Below the pieces are notes generated by a model. That model was not told where the DNA came from. It saw only the letters and a program-made list of their open reading frames with translations, and searched no databases. Shown here one piece after another: positions 6,443 through 8,571 of a stretch of 8,571 bases of DNA (positions are counted from its first letter, which is position 1; each line of letters begins with the position of its first letter). The stretch covers positions 1-8,571 of the forward strand of contig CACXDF010000228.1 in assembly GCA_902766325.1 (NCBI GenBank), given 5' to 3'. The position numbers were made by a program, and so were the translations under genes. Source of the stretch: an uncultured Eubacteriales bacterium (GTDB lineage Bacteria > Bacillota > Clostridia > Christensenellales > DTU072).

Positions 6443-6448
6443 GGTCTT

Positions 6449-7714
6449 ATGAAATTATCGGTCAACCCTTATAAAGGAAAATTAGGCGTGGCGGTCAGCG
6501 GCGGTATGGACAGCATGGTGCTGTTCGACCTTTGCCGTAAGGTCCAAAAAAAGCTGGTCGTCATCAACATCGAACACGGGATCCGCGGAGAAGAATCGGT
6601 CTCCGACAGCGATTTCGTCGAGTCCTACTGCCGTCTATGCGGAGTAGAATGTCTTCGTTTTTCGGTCAACACCTTGCAGGATCTGCGTCCCGGCGAAAGC
6701 GTGGAACTGGCAGCGCGCAGACTCCGTTACGACGTATTCAATAAACTTCTCGCCGATAAAACGGTAGACGCCATCGCTCTTGCGCATCATGCAGACGATA
6801 ACGCCGAGACCATGCTCATGCGCATCTTCCGCGGAACGGGCATTCACGGGCTTATCGGCATGGGCGACAGAAAAGGCTTCGTACGGCCTCTTCTCGGCGT
6901 CTCGCATAAAGAGATCGAAAACTATGCCGAAAAAAACCGTATTCCCTACGTTACCGACAGTACCAACCTCGTCGACGACTGCACCCGTAACTATATTCGT
7001 CACGAGATCATGCCTAAGATCGCCGCGCTCTATCCCGGCGTCATTGACGCGTTTATTCGTCTGTCCGAAAACGCCAAAGAGGCGGACGACTACATTTTGT
7101 CCAACACGCCCGCCGCGCAGAAGACGTCTTACGGCTATAAGATCAAAGACTGTTTCGGGTATCCGGAAATTATTCAAAAGTACGCCATAAAAATGCTTTT
7201 CGAGAAAATCGGGTTTTATCAAGATATCGAAAAGAAAAACCTGGACGCCGTGGTCTCCTTGTATGATAAACCGAACAATACCGTAGTCGGGCTACCCTTC
7301 GGATGTCGCGCGTTAAAGATGAACGGCGATCTGTGCATCTGTCTTCAAGAACCGGAACCCTTCTTAGAACAAGCGTATAACGAACGTCTTGCGTTCTCCT
7401 ACGAAGGCGCCCGTTACTCGTTCTCGCGCGGGTCGGAAATGAAGCGTGGCATTACGCTCGACCCGACCAAGATCCCCGCAGGAAGCGTGATCCGCGCCCG
7501 CAGAGACGGCGATACGTTCCGACGTGTCAACGGCAAAAACAAATTACTCGGCGATTTCCTGAACGAGAAAAAATTCAACGTTTTCGAAAAAGAAAGAATG
7601 CCGGTACTTGCCGACGGGAACGTGGTCCTGGCCATTCTGGGCGTTGAAACGGCCGAAGCTGTCAAAGCCGAACCGAACGGGCCCTTTCTGCACGTTATCA
7701 AAGAAAAAGAATGA
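6449..7714 (+). CDS. tilS: tRNA(Ile)-lysidine synthetase
   Basis: TilS is an N-type ATP pyrophosphatase that attaches lysine to C34 of tRNA-Ile(CAU). This makes lysidine, so that the tRNA reads AUA and is charged with Ile; it is normally essential. The protein is 421 residues. The PP-loop is SGGMDS at 17-22, with Met where Pro or Val is more usual. It is followed by IEHGIRGEES (41-50), ELAARRLRY (86-94), the LAHHADDNAETML block (111-123), RGTG (128-131), DSTN (170-173) and RNYIRHEI (180-187). The C-terminal TilS domain is recognisable from about 345 to 410 (IRARRDGDTFR, then RMPVLADG). The reading frame is open far upstream, but that part is antisense to two real genes. The ATG at 6449 gives the normal short leader before the PP-loop. 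No Shine-Dalgarno site precedes it and no other near in-frame start exists. Overlaps cca by 4 nt. Confidence 0.95.
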   Translation: MKLSVNPYKGKLGVAVSGGMDSMVLFDLCRKVQKKLVVINIEHGIRGEESVSDSDFVESYCRLCGVECLRFSVNTLQDLRPGESVELAARRLRYDVFNKLLADKTVDAIALAHHADDNAETMLMRIFRGTGIHGLIGMGDRKGFVRPLLGVSHKEIENYAEKNRIPYVTDSTNLVDDCTRNYIRHEIMPKIAALYPGVIDAFIRLSENAKEADDYILSNTPAAQKTSYGYKIKDCFGYPEIIQKYAIKMLFEKIGFYQDIEKKNLDAVVSLYDKPNNTVVGLPFGCRALKMNGDLCICLQEPEPFLEQAYNERLAFSYEGARYSFSRGSEMKRGITLDPTKIPAGSVIRARRDGDTFRRVNGKNKLLGDFLNEKKFNVFEKERMPVLADGNVVLAILGVETAEAVKAEPNGPFLHVIKEKE

Positions 7715-8571
7715 TCCCCGTTCCGAGCGACCTGAAAGCATTCGCGGAGTTATTTCCCGGCCCCTTATATCTTGTGGGCGGGTACGTGCGCGACGCCCTA
7801 TGCGGCAAAATATCGGACGATATCGATATTTGTTCGCCCCTTTCCGCCGACGGAGTAAAAGCCTTACTCGAAAACACCCCCTATAAGATATCCGTCATCA
7901 AAAGAAATACCGCCACGGTCGGGATCCGCTATGAAAAAAGCGAATGGCAATACACCGCTTTCCGCACCGATAACTATTCGGGCGGGCATACTCCTTCTTC
8001 TATTTCCTCCGCAGATATAAACGGCGACGCAAAGCGTCGCGACTTTAAAGCGAACGCCGTCTATTACGATATAAAAAGCGACGAGATCGTCGATCCTTTA
8101 GGCGGTGTCGAAGATATAAAAAACAGAGTCCTCGACACTACCCGAGATCCGAAGATCGTTTTTTCCGAAGACGGTCTGCGGCTTATGAGACTTGCGCGGC
8201 AAGCGGCGGAAACCGGTTTTACCGTTCGTCCGAGCGCCCTCGAAGGCGCAAAAGAAAACGCTTCGAAGATCGACGAGATCGCGGCCGAACGCATCCGGAC
8301 GGAACTGGAAAGGATCCTTCTTTCCCAAAAGCCGTCCGTCGGTCTTACCCTTCTGCGCCGGGAAAAAGTTCTCGAACGCATATTACCCGAACTGGATGCG
8401 GCCTACGGCCTGCCGCAAAGAAAAGACTTCCATCGCTTTGACGTTTTCGGTCATATTCTCGCAACGGTGGACGCCGCCGATAAAGAGGTGGCAACAGCCG
8501 CCCTCTTCCACGATATAGGTAAGCCCGTTTGCTACCGCAACGCAGGTAACTATCACGGGCACAACGAAGTC
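7711..8571 (+). CDS. cca: CCA tRNA nucleotidyltransferase with HD domain, C-terminus cut by window edge
   Basis: This class II tRNA nucleotidyltransferase (poly(A) polymerase superfamily) builds or repairs the 3'-CCA end of tRNAs in the cytoplasm. 287 codons are present and the frame is open at 8571. The catalytic head has LVGGYVRD (21-28), the metal-binding pair Asp37/Asp39 in DDIDI, TAFRTD (82-87) and RRDFKANAVYYD (109-120). DPLGGVEDIKNRVLDT (128-143) and the EDGLRLMRLAR base-recognition helix (153-163) follow. An HD phosphohydrolase-type domain begins around 242, with FHDIGK at 266-271 (His267, Asp268) and His282/His284 near the cut. RRDF is followed by KANA instead of the common TINA. The available part cannot tell full CCA-adding from A-adding activity; gene symbol cca is the general name. 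The start overlaps the tilS stop (ATGA) and has no separate strong ribosome site, suggesting coupling. Confidence 0.93.
   Translation, partial: MIPVPSDLKAFAELFPGPLYLVGGYVRDALCGKISDDIDICSPLSADGVKALLENTPYKISVIKRNTATVGIRYEKSEWQYTAFRTDNYSGGHTPSSISSADINGDAKRRDFKANAVYYDIKSDEIVDPLGGVEDIKNRVLDTTRDPKIVFSEDGLRLMRLARQAAETGFTVRPSALEGAKENASKIDEIAAERIRTELERILLSQKPSVGLTLLRREKVLERILPELDAAYGLPQRKDFHRFDVFGHILATVDAADKEVATAALFHDIGKPVCYRNAGNYHGHNEV

Noticed and set aside
4763..6448. Plus-strand reading frame that stays open from 4763 into tilS, suggesting a protein of about 980 residues.
   Set aside because: The part before 6449 is antisense to the alpha/beta hydrolase and YcxB-like genes and resembles no protein. 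It crosses a terminator and both divergent promoters, and TilS homology begins only after 6449.

Overview
The window looks like a chromosomal housekeeping segment from a low-to-medium-GC Gram-positive bacterium, most likely an uncultured Clostridia-type Bacillota. This is inferred from three things: AGGAGG-type ribosome binding sites with A/T-rich intergenic promoters, a short lipoprotein signal with a Cys lipobox, and Clostridia-like versions of tilS, cca and dtd. No species can be named. No mobile element, CRISPR array, rRNA or tRNA gene was seen.

Left part, all on the minus strand. Reading in the direction of transcription, the block begins near 6360. First is a two-gene unit of a small YcxB-like membrane protein and a family IV (HSL-type) alpha/beta hydrolase, closed by a strong intrinsic terminator at 4781-4813. 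Next, from its own extended -10 promoter, is an SGNH-hydrolase lipoprotein with a large unidentified C-terminal region. Its stop codon overlaps the start of dtd (D-aminoacyl-tRNA deacylase). Then, from another promoter, comes serS (seryl-tRNA synthetase). It overlaps a two-helix membrane protein of unknown function, which is followed 3 nt later by a DUF1624/HGSNAT-like membrane acyltransferase that leaves the window at position 1.

Right part, on the plus strand. tilS (tRNA-Ile lysidine synthetase) overlaps, by an ATGA junction, a CCA tRNA nucleotidyltransferase with an HD domain that leaves the window at 8571.

How they fit together. Four of the nine genes handle tRNA: charging (serS), proofreading (dtd), anticodon modification (tilS) and 3'-end completion (cca). 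The others are envelope or membrane proteins and hydrolases. Three gene pairs are joined by 4-nt ATGA overlaps, suggesting translational coupling. The most unusual signal is the divergent intergenic region at 6323-6448. Two near-consensus sigma-A-type promoters there place their predicted transcription starts at, or within a few bases of, the ATG codons of tilS and of the YcxB-like gene, neither of which has a usable Shine-Dalgarno site. I found no clear previously undescribed multi-gene system; most of the window is ordinary core genome with a few uncharacterised proteins.
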